Assembly (NCBI GenBank): GCA_031317595.1
Contig: JANCMB010000001.1
Span: forward strand, 1,358,971-1,422,970
Direction of reading: 5' to 3'
Source of the DNA: Glutamicibacter sp. PS
GTDB taxonomy: Bacteria; Actinomycetota; Actinomycetes; Actinomycetales; Micrococcaceae
DNA: 64,000 nt
The notes under the pieces are model-generated. The model had not been told where the DNA came from. It searched no databases and saw nothing but the letters and a program-made list of their open reading frames with translations. Of this stretch, positions 35,753 through 47,926 are shown piece by piece; position 1 is the first letter of the stretch, and the number at the start of each line of letters is the position of its first letter. A program made the position numbers and the translations under genes.

Positions 35753-36448
35753 GTGCGTTTAGTGGTTGCGAAATGTTCTGTAGATTATGTGGGCCGTTTG
35801 CGAGCCCATCTGCCCCTGGCTACCCGCCTGATCATGCATAAGGCCGACGGCTCGGTGCTGATTCACTCCGACGGCGGCAGTTATAAGCCGTTGAACTGGA
35901 TGAATCCCCCACTGACGCTGCGCACCCTCGAGGTCGACGAGGACGCCGCGGCACTGGGCATCACCGAAATCTGGCAAGTCTCCAGCGCTAAAAGCGATGA
36001 CACGTTGACCATTAACTTCCACGGTGTCGAACACGACTCCGCCCACGAACTGGGCACCGACCCGGGGTTGATCAAGGACGGCGTGGAAGCCGACCTGCAG
36101 CGTCTGCTCGCCGAACAGATCGAGCTGCTCGGCGATGGGCACACCCTGGTGCGCCGCGAGTACATGACGGCGATCGGTCCGGTGGATATTCTGGCCCGCG
36201 ATGCGGCCGGGGCGACGGTGGCCGTGGAACTCAAGCGCCGCGGCGATATCGACGGCGTCGAACAACTGACCCGTTACCTCGAGCTGCTCAATCGCGACCC
36301 GCTGCTCAAACCCGTGCGGGGAATCTTCGCCGCCCAGCAGATCAAACCGCAGGCGCGCACGCTGGCCGAGGACCGCGGCATCCGTTGCCTGGTACTGGAC
36401 TACGATGCGATGCGCGGCGTCGATGACTCGGCGGGCCGCCTCTTCTAG
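35753..36448 (+). CDS. nucS: Mismatch-specific endonuclease NucS (EndoMS)
   Basis: NucS cuts both strands at G-T and related mismatches and replaces MutS/MutL in most actinobacteria. From the GTG at 35753 the 231-residue protein starts [16 protein letters not shown] as in the family. The N-terminal DNA-binding domain holds [10 protein letters not shown]. The C-terminal nuclease has D145 (GPVDILARD) and E159-x-K161 ([10 protein letters not shown]), and the final GRLF resembles the beta-clamp-binding tail. In-frame codons upstream of 35753 do not resemble NucS. It is co-directional with nagA. Confidence 0.95.
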   Translation: MRLVVAKCSVDYVGRLRAHLPLATRLIMHKADGSVLIHSDGGSYKPLNWMNPPLTLRTLEVDEDAAALGITEIWQVSSAKSDDTLTINFHGVEHDSAHELGTDPGLIKDGVEADLQRLLAEQIELLGDGHTLVRREYMTAIGPVDILARDAAGATVAVELKRRGDIDGVEQLTRYLELLNRDPLLKPVRGIFAAQQIKPQARTLAEDRGIRCLVLDYDAMRGVDDSAGRLF

Positions 36449-36457
36449 ACTTGGGGT

Positions 36458-37687
36458 ATGAACACAGCCCAGCGCACGGTCATCTTTGCCACCCTCGTTT
36501 CTGACGGGCAGCGCATCACCGAGGGCGCGTTGGCGCTCGAGGGCGATCGCATCAGCTTCGCCGGCACCCGCGATGACTTCGCCGCCCTTGAGGATGCGGC
36601 AAGTTACACCGACTATCCGGTGCCCGAGGGCACCATCATCACCCCGGGGCTGGTGGATCTGCACTGCCACGGGGCCATCGGGGCGGACTTCCCGGCTCCC
36701 GAGCCCGAGGCGGTGGGCAAGGCCATCGACTTCTTGCACCGCTCGGGTACCACCACGCTGCTCGGCTCGCTGGTCACCGCCGAACCGGCGCTCATGGTGC
36801 AGGCCGCCGAGACGCTGGCCGACTTCTGCGAGGACGGACTGCTGGCCGGTATTCACTCCGAGGGCCCCTTCCTCTCCGCCGCGCGTTGCGGCGCCCAAGA
36901 CCCCCGCTTCCTCAGCGACCCGGATCCGGAGTTCGTCGACGAGCTGGTGATGGCCGCCCGCGGCAATCTGCGCACCATGACCTACGCCCCGGAGCTAGCC
37001 GGTAGTGAGGACCTGCTCGAACAGCTGATCTCCCACGGGGTGGTGCCCTCGCTGGGGCACACCGACGCCAGCGCCGCGCAAACGCTCGACTCGCTGAACT
37101 TCGCCCGCGAGCAGCTGGCCAGCGCCGGTGTGGATGGTTTCACCGAGCGCCCGACCGTCACCCACCTGTTCAACGGCATGCCGCCGTTGCATCACCGCGC
37201 CCCGGGCCCGGTGGCCGCCTGCCTGCAGCTGGCGGCTCGTGGCCAGGCCGTGGTGGAGTTGATCGCCGACGGCGTGCATCTGGATCCGTACACCGTGCAG
37301 TGGGTCTTCTCCACGGTTCGCTCCCCCAATATTCTGCTGGTCACCGATTCGATGGCCGCCGCCGGGCTCGCCGACGGAAAGTACAGCCTCGGCCCGCAGC
37401 AGGTACAGGTCAAGGACGGTCAGGCCCGGCTACTCTCCGACGGTTCCCTGGCCGGTGGAACGGCCACGCTGCTGCAGGTGGTGCGGGGCACCGTGGCCGC
37501 TGGGGTGCCGCTGGAACACGCCATTCTCTCGGCCACGAGCGTGCCGGCCACGCTGATCGGCCTGGCCGATGAGGTCGGCTCGTTGCATCACGGCTTCGCC
37601 GCCAACCTGTTGCTACTCGACGAGCACCTGAACCTGCAGCAGGTGTTCCGCCAGGGTGAGCTGCTCCCCGCCCCGGTCACGGCCTAG
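36458..37687 (+). CDS. nagA: N-acetylglucosamine-6-phosphate deacetylase
   Basis: The 409-residue amidohydrolase converts GlcNAc-6-P to GlcN-6-P and acetate in amino-sugar recycling. The metal-binding motif H69-C-H71 (GLVDLHCHGA), HSEGPFLS, GHTDASAA, THLFNGMPPLHHR and the catalytic-aspartate motif VTDSMAAAGL are all present. It begins 9 bp after nucS, so the two are probably co-transcribed although unrelated. No nagB or phosphotransferase genes are present here. Confidence 0.95.
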   Translation: MNTAQRTVIFATLVSDGQRITEGALALEGDRISFAGTRDDFAALEDAASYTDYPVPEGTIITPGLVDLHCHGAIGADFPAPEPEAVGKAIDFLHRSGTTTLLGSLVTAEPALMVQAAETLADFCEDGLLAGIHSEGPFLSAARCGAQDPRFLSDPDPEFVDELVMAARGNLRTMTYAPELAGSEDLLEQLISHGVVPSLGHTDASAAQTLDSLNFAREQLASAGVDGFTERPTVTHLFNGMPPLHHRAPGPVAACLQLAARGQAVVELIADGVHLDPYTVQWVFSTVRSPNILLVTDSMAAAGLADGKYSLGPQQVQVKDGQARLLSDGSLAGGTATLLQVVRGTVAAGVPLEHAILSATSVPATLIGLADEVGSLHHGFAANLLLLDEHLNLQQVFRQGELLPAPVTA

Positions 37688-37703
37688 GCGCCCGCGGGTA
37701 CGC

Positions 37704-37750
37704 AAAATCCCCCGCACCTCCCGAAAACCTCGGGTGGTACGGGGGATTTT
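37704..37750. terminator. Bidirectional terminator between nagA and the DUF2550 gene
   Basis: The outer arms AAAATCCCCCG and CGGGGGATTTT pair perfectly with an imperfect inner stem, giving a T-run in both directions, in the convergent gap. Confidence 0.88.
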
Positions 37751-37764
37751 ATGCCCTGCGGGTA

Positions 37765-38193
37765 CTAGATATGCCAGTTGCCGGCGATCGGACCGGCCTC
37801 GAGCCACGCGGAAAAACCCGTGTAGTCGCGGTAGTCCATGGCCAGCAACAACTCCTGCCCGTCTCGGGTGAGTTGCACGACGATGAATCCGGGCGGTAAC
37901 TGCCCGACCTCCTGGTCGTTGGGCTGTCGCCAGCCGGAAATATCCAACCCGCGGCGTTCGAGCATAAATCTCGGCTGCGGGGAGATCGAGAAAAACCGCA
38001 GCAGATCCACATGCGCCCTGCCATAACGGCCGATGACCAACATCCAACGCCCCTTGGGCGTTTTGATGGAGGCATCGAAGGTGCCCAGGGTGCGTCGCAA
38101 TTGATAGCGACGCACCGCCATGGCACCAAAGAACGCGACGATGCCGGCGCAAACCAGCAGCGCGATGAGAACTGGTGCGGTGATCTCGATCAA
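37765..38193 (-). CDS. DUF2550 membrane-anchored protein
   Basis: The 142-residue protein has one N-terminal helix (about 5-27) and a conserved soluble domain (RYQLRRTLGTFDASIKTPKGRWMLVIGRYGRAHVDLLRFFSISPQPRFMLERRGLDISGWRQP). DUF2550 is consistently encoded behind atpC in actinobacteria. It lies 8 bp behind atpC here and probably ends the ATP synthase transcript. Function unknown. Confidence 0.9.
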   Translation of the reverse strand: MIEITAPVLIALLVCAGIVAFFGAMAVRRYQLRRTLGTFDASIKTPKGRWMLVIGRYGRAHVDLLRFFSISPQPRFMLERRGLDISGWRQPNDQEVGQLPPGFIVVQLTRDGQELLLAMDYRDYTGFSAWLEAGPIAGNWHI

Positions 38194-38201
38194 TGCCGGG
38201 C

Positions 38202-38471
38202 CTACGCTGCGTTAGCAACCACAGCGTTGTCGGCCACGATCACCACGCGATCCGAATCGACGGAGATGAAACCGCCGTCGATCTGCACGGTGAAACGGGA
38301 CTCGGACACCGGGTCGATCTCCAGGTCCCCAGCGGCGAGCACGGATAGCGTCGGAATGTGACCGGGCAGAATACCGATCTCTCCGTCCACCGAGCGTGCC
38401 TTGACCAGTTTCGCGTCGCCGGCCCACACGAAGTGGTCGGCGGCCACGATTTCGACCTTTAGCTCGGCCAT
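38202..38471 (-). CDS. atpC: F1Fo ATP synthase epsilon subunit
   Basis: The 89-residue epsilon subunit begins MAELKVEIVAADHFVWAGDAKLV at the ATG at 38469-38471. The beta-sandwich motif GEIGILPGHIPTLSVLAAGDLEI is typical. The C-terminal helical hairpin seen in longer epsilons is missing, as in many actinobacteria. It starts 4 bp after atpD. Epsilon links rotation between gamma and the c-ring and can inhibit ATP hydrolysis. Confidence 0.95.
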   Translation of the reverse strand: MAELKVEIVAADHFVWAGDAKLVKARSVDGEIGILPGHIPTLSVLAAGDLEIDPVSESRFTVQIDGGFISVDSDRVVIVADNAVVANAA

Positions 38472-38475
38472 GCTA

Positions 38476-40852
<2,377 letters not shown>

Positions 40853-40886
40853 GTATGTCCTTTCCTTATTCCCTACGCGATGTGGC

Positions 40887-40912
40887 GCTGCGGCCCGTTG
40901 CCGGGCCGCAGC
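40887..40912 (-). other. Intercistronic hairpin atpA-atpG
   Basis: GCTGCGGCCCG (40887-40897) and CGGGCCGCAGC (40902-40912) form a perfect 11-bp stem with a TTGC loop in the 81-bp gap. No U-tract follows, so it is more likely a processing or stability element than a full terminator. Confidence 0.7.
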
Positions 40913-40933
40913 CCACTAGCGTGAAGGAAAATG

Positions 40934-42571
<1,638 letters not shown>

Positions 42572-42653
42572 CTGCAGTCCCTGCTCTCCTAAATTGTGAT
42601 CCGCTCACGGCGGATCGAATGTGAATGAAGTCTGTGGTGGTCCCGGCGCGGCC

Positions 42654-42675
42654 AGGACTTCGGAATCGAAGTCCT
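42654..42675 (-). other. Intercistronic hairpin atpH-atpA
   Basis: AGGACTTCG and CGAAGTCCT form a perfect 9-bp stem around GAAT, overlapping the atpH stop codon. A smaller stem (GATCCGC/GCGGATC, 42598-42616) lies nearer to atpA. The 102-bp gap holds nothing else recognisable. Confidence 0.65.
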
Positions 42676-43486
42676 AGCCGGCCAGGGCGCGGCGCACCTC
42701 GGCCACGCGAGCGGCCACGGAAGCGTCGACAACCTCGTCGCCAACCTTAATGACCAGACCGCCTACGAGCTTGGGATCAACGATTGCGTTGATCTTCAGC
42801 TCGCGGGAGTAGAGCTTGTTCAGCCCGGCACCCAGACGCTCAAGCTGAGCGTCGGAGAGCTTCACGCTACTGGCCACCTCGGCGATCCAGCGCTGCTGGC
42901 GCTTAGCGACCAGCTGCACGAAACGCTCCACCAGGTTCAGCGGCTTCATCCCGCGAGGGTTGGCCACCGCCTGGCCGATGAGCAGCTGCGCACCGCGCGT
43001 GGCGCCCGGCACAAGCTTCAGTGCCAGTTCCGTCTTGGCCTGGGCCGGAGCCTGTGCATCGTCCAACGCACGCTGCAGTTCGTGGCTCGCACGCACTACC
43101 TCGATGAAGGAGAACAGGTCCTGTTCCAGCTGAGCCAACGATGATGCGCCGTCGGTCTGCTCGGCCACCGCGGCAACCGAAGTCACCGCCAGCGTCTCCA
43201 GCGCATCGCTAATGTCGCGTTCCGAGCTCCAGCGGGTGGAAGCCAACTGTGCGACGGTGTCCTCGGCATCGGCCGAGACCTTGCCGCGCAGCAACTGCGC
43301 CAACAGCGCAGCCTTCTCGTCGGCTTCACGGGCCGGATCAGTCAATGCGCGGCGTAGACCGGCGTTTGCATCCAGTACTTCCAGGACCGCGAACAGTTCC
43401 TTCGGCAACTCCAGAGATGCGGTGGCCAACTTGGGTTCAATGAACTCCAAGGCCCTTGCCAATGACTCGCTCGTTACACTTGCCAT
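42674..43486 (-). CDS. atpH: F1Fo ATP synthase delta subunit
   Basis: The 270-residue delta subunit is long for the family (about 180), as is usual in actinobacteria. The C-terminal OSCP signature KLYSRELKINAIVDPKLVGGLVIKVGDEVVDASVAARVAEVRRAL is clear. It joins the peripheral stalk to F1. Its ATG overlaps the atpF stop by one base (TAATG). Confidence 0.95.
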   Translation of the reverse strand: MASVTSESLARALEFIEPKLATASLELPKELFAVLEVLDANAGLRRALTDPAREADEKAALLAQLLRGKVSADAEDTVAQLASTRWSSERDISDALETLAVTSVAAVAEQTDGASSLAQLEQDLFSFIEVVRASHELQRALDDAQAPAQAKTELALKLVPGATRGAQLLIGQAVANPRGMKPLNLVERFVQLVAKRQQRWIAEVASSVKLSDAQLERLGAGLNKLYSRELKINAIVDPKLVGGLVIKVGDEVVDASVAARVAEVRRALAG

Positions 43487-44046
43487 TAGTTCGATGCACC
43501 TGCGTTCTGCTGGGCTTCCAAATCGTTCAGGAACTTGTCAACCACGCGCTGGGCACGGGCGTCGTCCTGCAGAGCTTCGTCAACAATCTTGCTAGCCAAT
43601 TCGGTGGCCAAGGTGCCAACATCGCTACGCAACGACGCCAGTGCGGCGGAGCGCTCGGCGTCGATCTGGCGGTGAGCCTGCTCGGTGATACGAGCTGCCT
43701 CGTCGCCTGCCTTGGTCTTCAGATCGGCAAGGATCTGTGCACCTTCGCTACGTGCTTCCTCACGAATGCGGTTAGCCTCGGTGCGTGCTTCCAGAAGCTG
43801 AGCCTTGTACTGAGCCAAGGTCTCCTCTGCTTCCTTCTGTGCAGCCTCAGCCTTCTCCAAACCGCCTTCGATCGCGGTGACGCGATCTTCGTAGGACTGC
43901 TCGAACTTCGGAGCAATCACCTTGACGACGATGAAGAGCAGCAACGCGAAGCCGACGCCCGTGACGAGAATTTCCCACGGGTTCGGCAACAACGGGTTAA
44001 CTGATTCGCCCGCAGCGAGGATGAAGTCAGTGCTGTTCATTCTCAC
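43486..44046 (-). CDS. atpF: F1Fo ATP synthase subunit b
   Basis: The 186-residue stator subunit has one N-terminal membrane helix (about 28-47, WEILVTGVGFALLLFIVVKVIAPKFEQ) and a long charged coiled coil with Ala/Glu heptads. The family element GLEKAEAAQKEAEETLAQYKAQLLEARTEANRIREEAR is intact. Confidence 0.96.
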   Translation of the reverse strand: MRMNSTDFILAAGESVNPLLPNPWEILVTGVGFALLLFIVVKVIAPKFEQSYEDRVTAIEGGLEKAEAAQKEAEETLAQYKAQLLEARTEANRIREEARSEGAQILADLKTKAGDEAARITEQAHRQIDAERSAALASLRSDVGTLATELASKIVDEALQDDARAQRVVDKFLNDLEAQQNAGASN

Positions 44047-44123
44047 TATTCCTTATCTACTAGTTTTCGCTTGATGTATGGGCCTCGCGATAGTGGCGAG
44101 GCCACTACAAACTCGCGAAAAGA

Positions 44124-44336
44124 CTAGGCGCCGATGACGAAGGCGAAAACCAGGCCCAGGATGGCCAGTGCTTCGGCCAGTGCGAAGCCGAGCATGGCGA
44201 TCGGCTGCAGGATGCGCTGTGCTTCCGGCTGACGAGCCACGCCGTTGATGTAAGCGGCGAAGATCAGGCCCACGCCGATTGCCGAACCGATAGCAGCCAG
44301 GCCGTAGCCGATCATGTTCAAGGAGCCGTGCAACAT
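44124..44336 (-). CDS. atpE: F1Fo ATP synthase subunit c
   Basis: The 70-residue proteolipid forms the rotor ring. Two helices flank the polar loop ARQPE (34-38), and E55 ([10 protein letters not shown]) is the proton-binding carboxylate. The Na+-binding glutamine and serine/threonine pattern is absent, so the ring should be proton-driven. AGGA lies upstream of the start. It is preceded by a hairpin and separated from atpF by 77 bp. Confidence 0.97.
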   Translation of the reverse strand: MLHGSLNMIGYGLAAIGSAIGVGLIFAAYINGVARQPEAQRILQPIAMLGFALAEALAILGLVFAFVIGA

Positions 44337-44386
44337 GTGATTATGTTCCTTTCAAGATACCGATGGTCTCGGTAGGTTGTGAGGTA

Positions 44387-44409
44387 TTCCCTTTGGTGGC
44401 CAAGGGGAA
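44387..44409 (-). other. Intercistronic hairpin atpB-atpE
   Basis: TTCCCTTTGG and CCAAGGGGAA pair with one G-T around a 3-nt loop between the atpB stop and atpE start. It could stabilise the downstream atpE message, which must be translated about ten times more than its neighbours. Confidence 0.55.
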
Positions 44410-44440
44410 ATTCTTTGAATGGTCGAAGAAGAGTTGGCCT

Positions 44441-45253
44441 CTAGTGGGCGTCGGCTTCAATCGCGCCCTGGATGTAGATCGCGGTCAGCAGGGCGAAAAC
44501 GAATGCCTGCAGCACCATGATCAAAAGTTCCAGGAAGTACATGGCGACCGAACCGACGATGACCAGAACACCCAAGCCGTTCATGGCAAGGTTTTCCTGC
44601 ATCACAATCAGGTAACGCGCGCCTGCGGCGGCGAGCATCACGATCATGTGGCCGGCCAGCATCGTTGCCATCAAACGCAGCGAGTGCGTCAGCGGGCGAA
44701 CGATGAAGTTGGAAATGAACTCCAGCGGAATCATCAACGGCATGATCCAGCCCGGGACGCCCGAAGGCATCACCATGAGCTTGAAGAACTTGATGCCGTG
44801 GTTCTTCAGACCCACAGCGATCCAGGTGCCGTAAATGATGATGGCCATCGCGTATGCAGAACCGGCGTGTGAGAACGACGGCAGCTGCAGGAACGGGATC
44901 GCCCCGAAGAGGTTGTTCAGCAGGATGAAGAAGAAGGTGGCGAACAGCAGTGGAATCCACGGGCGGAAGTTCTTCTCACCGATAATGTCTCGACCGATGC
45001 CATTACGCACGAAGGCGTAGCCGGACTCGGCGAGGAACTGCATCTTGCCTGGAACCAGCTTCGGGTTCTTGATGGCCGCGGTGAAGAACCAGGTGATCAA
45101 CACGATCGACAGCACGATCATGAGCATCTGCTTGCCGAAACCGGTGCCGTACTCCGCCATCCACGGGAAGAGATCCGGAAGGTGGGTGTCGGACACGGTC
45201 GGCGGAACGAATCCGCCTTCTTCTGAGGCCATTGGGAGCGCAAACGCGATCAA
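44441..45253 (-). CDS. atpB: F1Fo ATP synthase subunit a
   Basis: The proton-channel subunit has about six helices, with the essential arginine in LTHSLRLMATMLAGH. I start it at the TTG at 45251-45253 (270 residues, LIAFALPMASEEGGFVPPT...), because AGAGGA lies seven bases upstream and the family in this group begins MIALALP. The ATG at 45230-45232 is an alternative but lacks a ribosome-binding site. About 259 bp upstream of the TTG hold no gene. Confidence 0.95.
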   Translation of the reverse strand: MIAFALPMASEEGGFVPPTVSDTHLPDLFPWMAEYGTGFGKQMLMIVLSIVLITWFFTAAIKNPKLVPGKMQFLAESGYAFVRNGIGRDIIGEKNFRPWIPLLFATFFFILLNNLFGAIPFLQLPSFSHAGSAYAMAIIIYGTWIAVGLKNHGIKFFKLMVMPSGVPGWIMPLMIPLEFISNFIVRPLTHSLRLMATMLAGHMIVMLAAAGARYLIVMQENLAMNGLGVLVIVGSVAMYFLELLIMVLQAFVFALLTAIYIQGAIEADAH

Positions 45254-45512
45254 CGCGCTGTCCTCTCTGCAGTAACGGTCACGGGCAAAAGGCGGTGACT
45301 GGCGGTAACTGCCCCTCACCGTGTGAAGTAAAGATCATTCGGGCATCAGCGCGTCAGCACAGGGTATCGACGCTGATGAGACACCGGCCGGCGGCTGGTA
45401 TCCCACGCCGTCGAACCCGCCGGTCATCCGCAGTGGCGGAGGACCGGAAATGACCCAACGTAAGCCTATCAAACTCACAGCTTCGCTAATGACATAATCC
45501 GTCGACGAAGCA

Positions 45513-45947
45513 CTAGTCCTCGTGGTAAATCGCCAAACGGGTTTTCATGAAGGCGCGAATCTCTCCGGCCTGCCAGGCCACCAAGCTAATAGCGGCGCCC
45601 AACACGAAACCCTGACGATCGACCCAACCGGGCAAACCCAGGTTAAGTAACACGAAGGCCAGGCCGAAAACCTTGAGCACGAAGACCGCCAAAAACGCGG
45701 GCATGGCCCACGAACGACGGATGCGCCCAGCGATCTCGGCCACCAGAATTCCCAGCGCAAAGAACCCGACTACGACCCCGGCCGCCAACGCCCCACTGAA
45801 TGCATACTGCAGGTCCGCCACCAGCCAAGAAATCAGGAAAAAACCGGCGGTGGCAATACTTGCGTAGACCAATGAGGTGCCGAGAATCGGGAGCCATATG
45901 GATTCGGGGGCGCTCGCGGCGGTCAAGCGGTTGGAATTGGCTTTCAC
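45513..45947 (-). CDS. AtpI-like four-helix membrane protein
   Basis: The roughly 144-residue protein from a GTG at 45945-45947 (GAGGGTG upstream) has four hydrophobic segments (LGTSLVYASIATAGFFLISWLVA; GALAAGVVVGFFALGILVAEIAG; AMPAFLAVFVLKVFGLAFVLLNLGL; VLGAAISLVAWQAGEIRAF). Its position before atpB matches AtpI, a c-ring assembly or Mg2+-related protein. Family assignment rests on position and topology. Confidence 0.7.
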   Translation of the reverse strand: MKANSNRLTAASAPESIWLPILGTSLVYASIATAGFFLISWLVADLQYAFSGALAAGVVVGFFALGILVAEIAGRIRRSWAMPAFLAVFVLKVFGLAFVLLNLGLPGWVDRQGFVLGAAISLVAWQAGEIRAFMKTRLAIYHED

Positions 45948-46064
45948 TAATTCACCCTCGCCTTTATGCCTCGACCGCCCGGTGCTAGGAACCATGCGGA
46001 GTTGATGATCGACTTCCCCAGCGCGCTGCATACGGGTGTACACAACGAACTAGGTATCACTTGA

Positions 46065-46093
46065 ATTCTACACGAGATAGAAACCACTTGCAG
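46065..46093 (-). promoter_or_regulatory. Predicted promoter of the atp operon
   Basis: On the minus strand TAGAAT (46065-46070) lies 17 bases downstream of CTGCAA (46088-46093), a plausible -10/-35 pair about 120 bp upstream of the AtpI-like start. Prediction only. Confidence 0.35.
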
Positions 46094-46101
46094 ACGTGCG
46101 A

Positions 46102-47229
46102 CTACTCCGCACGCCCGGTGCGTTTATCGCGAAGTTGCAGCGCGCGGCGACGCACCAACGGCCACCAGGTTAAAAGACCGACACCAAGACCCAAAAGCAG
46201 GCATAGCGGGATCAAAAGGGTCAGCGGAATGAAGGCCACGAGCACCACGGTGAGCGCCACAAAAATCGCCCACAAGTAGAGCAACAACACGCTTTTACGC
46301 ACCGAATGCCCTTGCGCGAGCATCTTGTGGTGGATGTGTTTCGAGTCGGGAGCAAAAGGCGAGCGCCGCTTGCTCAACCGGCGGATCACCGACAGTCCCA
46401 GGTCCAGCACCGGGAGGAAGACGATCACCGCCGGTAGCACGATGGGCATATAGGCTGGCACATTGCGGAATCGGTACGCCTCAATGCCCTGCACATCGCC
46501 GGTCACGGCAATGGTCGCCACCGAGAGCACCAGGCCGATGCCCAGCACCCCGGACTCCCCCATGAAAATGTTCGCCGGGTTGAAGTTATGTGGCAAGAAC
46601 CCGAGGCATGCTCCGAGCAGCAGCGCACAGATCAGCGCCGAAAAGTTTGCGTAATCTTCGGCATTGACGTGCGTGGCCAGCACATAGGAGTAGAGGAAGA
46701 ACGTCGCGGCACCAATGGCCGCCAGCCCGGCGGCAAGCCCGTCTAGGCCGTCGGAAAAATTCACCGCGTTCATGGTCATCACGATCAGCAAGATCGTGAT
46801 ACTTGCCTGCACCCAAAACTGCTCAATCTGCCACGAGCCCACCGGCAGTGCCTGGATGACAATGCCGTGGGCGACGATGATCCCGGCGATCGCGATCTGC
46901 CCGCCGAGCTTGATCCACCATTTCAGGTCCATCAGGTCATCGGCCAGGCCCAGAATACACACGGCCACGAGCGCTAGGCCGACGCCGCGGATGGCATCGG
47001 TGGACTCGTAGACGGCGGAGAAAAACCTTAGGTAACTGGCCAGCCACAGCCCGGCACCGAGCGCCGCGATAATGCCCAGGCCGCCGAATTTCACGATCGG
47101 TGCGGTATGCACGTCACGATCGCGCAGCTGTTGGCCCGCGGTAAACCGTTCGCCCACCGACCTGACCACCGGGGTCAGCAAGTAGCTGACCGCGAAGCTA
47201 AAGGCGATCAGCAGGACATAGAGTCTCAT
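46102..47229 (-). CDS. wecA: Undecaprenyl-phosphate GlcNAc-1-phosphate transferase (WecA/MraY family)
   Basis: The 375-residue polytopic enzyme attaches a sugar-1-phosphate to undecaprenyl phosphate and starts wall-polymer synthesis. Family motifs are LGLADDLMDLKWW (metal-binding aspartates), NAVNFSDGLDGLAAG, and SGVLGIGLVLS; the cytoplasmic loop ends HIHHKMLAQGHS. Ten to eleven helices are predicted. It is ATGA-coupled to the tsaC-like gene and is the usual gene before atpI in Micrococcales. Confidence 0.92.
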   Translation of the reverse strand: MRLYVLLIAFSFAVSYLLTPVVRSVGERFTAGQQLRDRDVHTAPIVKFGGLGIIAALGAGLWLASYLRFFSAVYESTDAIRGVGLALVAVCILGLADDLMDLKWWIKLGGQIAIAGIIVAHGIVIQALPVGSWQIEQFWVQASITILLIVMTMNAVNFSDGLDGLAAGLAAIGAATFFLYSYVLATHVNAEDYANFSALICALLLGACLGFLPHNFNPANIFMGESGVLGIGLVLSVATIAVTGDVQGIEAYRFRNVPAYMPIVLPAVIVFLPVLDLGLSVIRRLSKRRSPFAPDSKHIHHKMLAQGHSVRKSVLLLYLWAIFVALTVVLVAFIPLTLLIPLCLLLGLGVGLLTWWPLVRRRALQLRDKRTGRAE

Positions 47230-47906
47230 GCGCCAGCGGTTTCGGGCTCTTCGCCAAGGTCTAGCAGGTCGGGCACGACCTCGCGTAACTGCTCGAGGCT
47301 CAACGCTCCGGCGCGCACCAGACGCAGCCGTTCACCGGTGGCGTCGACGATGCTCGACGGTGCCGCATCCGGGTGCAGGCCGCGCGCTCCCCCGTCGAGA
47401 TAGACATCCACACTGTCGCCGAGCTGTTCGCGGGCTTCGTCGACGGTGATTGCCGCCGGCTGACCGGATCGATTCGCCGAGGAGACCGCCAGTGGACCGG
47501 TGTGGCGTAGCAACTCCAGCGCCACGGCATCATCGGGCACACGCAACGCCACGGTGCCCTTGGTCTCCCCCAGGTCCCAGGTCAGCGAGGGCTGGGCATG
47601 CAAAATCAGGGTCAGTGCCCCGGGCCAAAACTCCTCCGCCAGCGCACGAGCCGCCTCGGGAATGTCGCGGGCCAAGCCGTCCATGGTGGCGCTTTGCGAG
47701 ATGAGCACCGGCGGTGGCATAGTGCGTGAACGGCCCTTGGCCGCCAGCAGCATCGCGACGGCCTGCGGACTGAAGGCGTCGGCACCGATGCCGTAGACGG
47801 TGTCGGTGGGCAACACGATGCACCGCTTCTCGGCGAGGGCGTCACGCGCGGCGGCCAGGGAGGCCTCGCGACCGGATTCTTCGCTGACATCAAATCGAGT
47901 ACTCAC
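47226..47906 (-). CDS. tsaC: L-threonylcarbamoyladenylate synthase
   Basis: The 226-residue YrdC/Sua5-type enzyme makes threonylcarbamoyl-AMP for t6A37 in tRNA. KRCIVLPTDTVYGIGADAFSPQAVAMLLAAKGRS contains the ATP/threonine pocket residues. FWPGALTLILHAQ and VALRVPDDAVALELLRHTGPLAVSSANRSGQPAA follow. It lacks the C-terminal Sua5 domain. It lies 20 bp behind prmC and couples to wecA. Confidence 0.95.
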   Translation of the reverse strand: MSTRFDVSEESGREASLAAARDALAEKRCIVLPTDTVYGIGADAFSPQAVAMLLAAKGRSRTMPPPVLISQSATMDGLARDIPEAARALAEEFWPGALTLILHAQPSLTWDLGETKGTVALRVPDDAVALELLRHTGPLAVSSANRSGQPAAITVDEAREQLGDSVDVYLDGGARGLHPDAAPSSIVDATGERLRLVRAGALSLEQLREVVPDLLDLGEEPETAGA

Positions 47907-47926
47907 GTTGCTTATTCTTTCATGCG

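Noticed and set aside
35759-36898. Long open frame on the minus strand across nucS and nagA
   Set aside because: It spans two clear genes antisense to them, and its Gln/His/Gly-rich translation is typical of a GC-rich antisense shadow.
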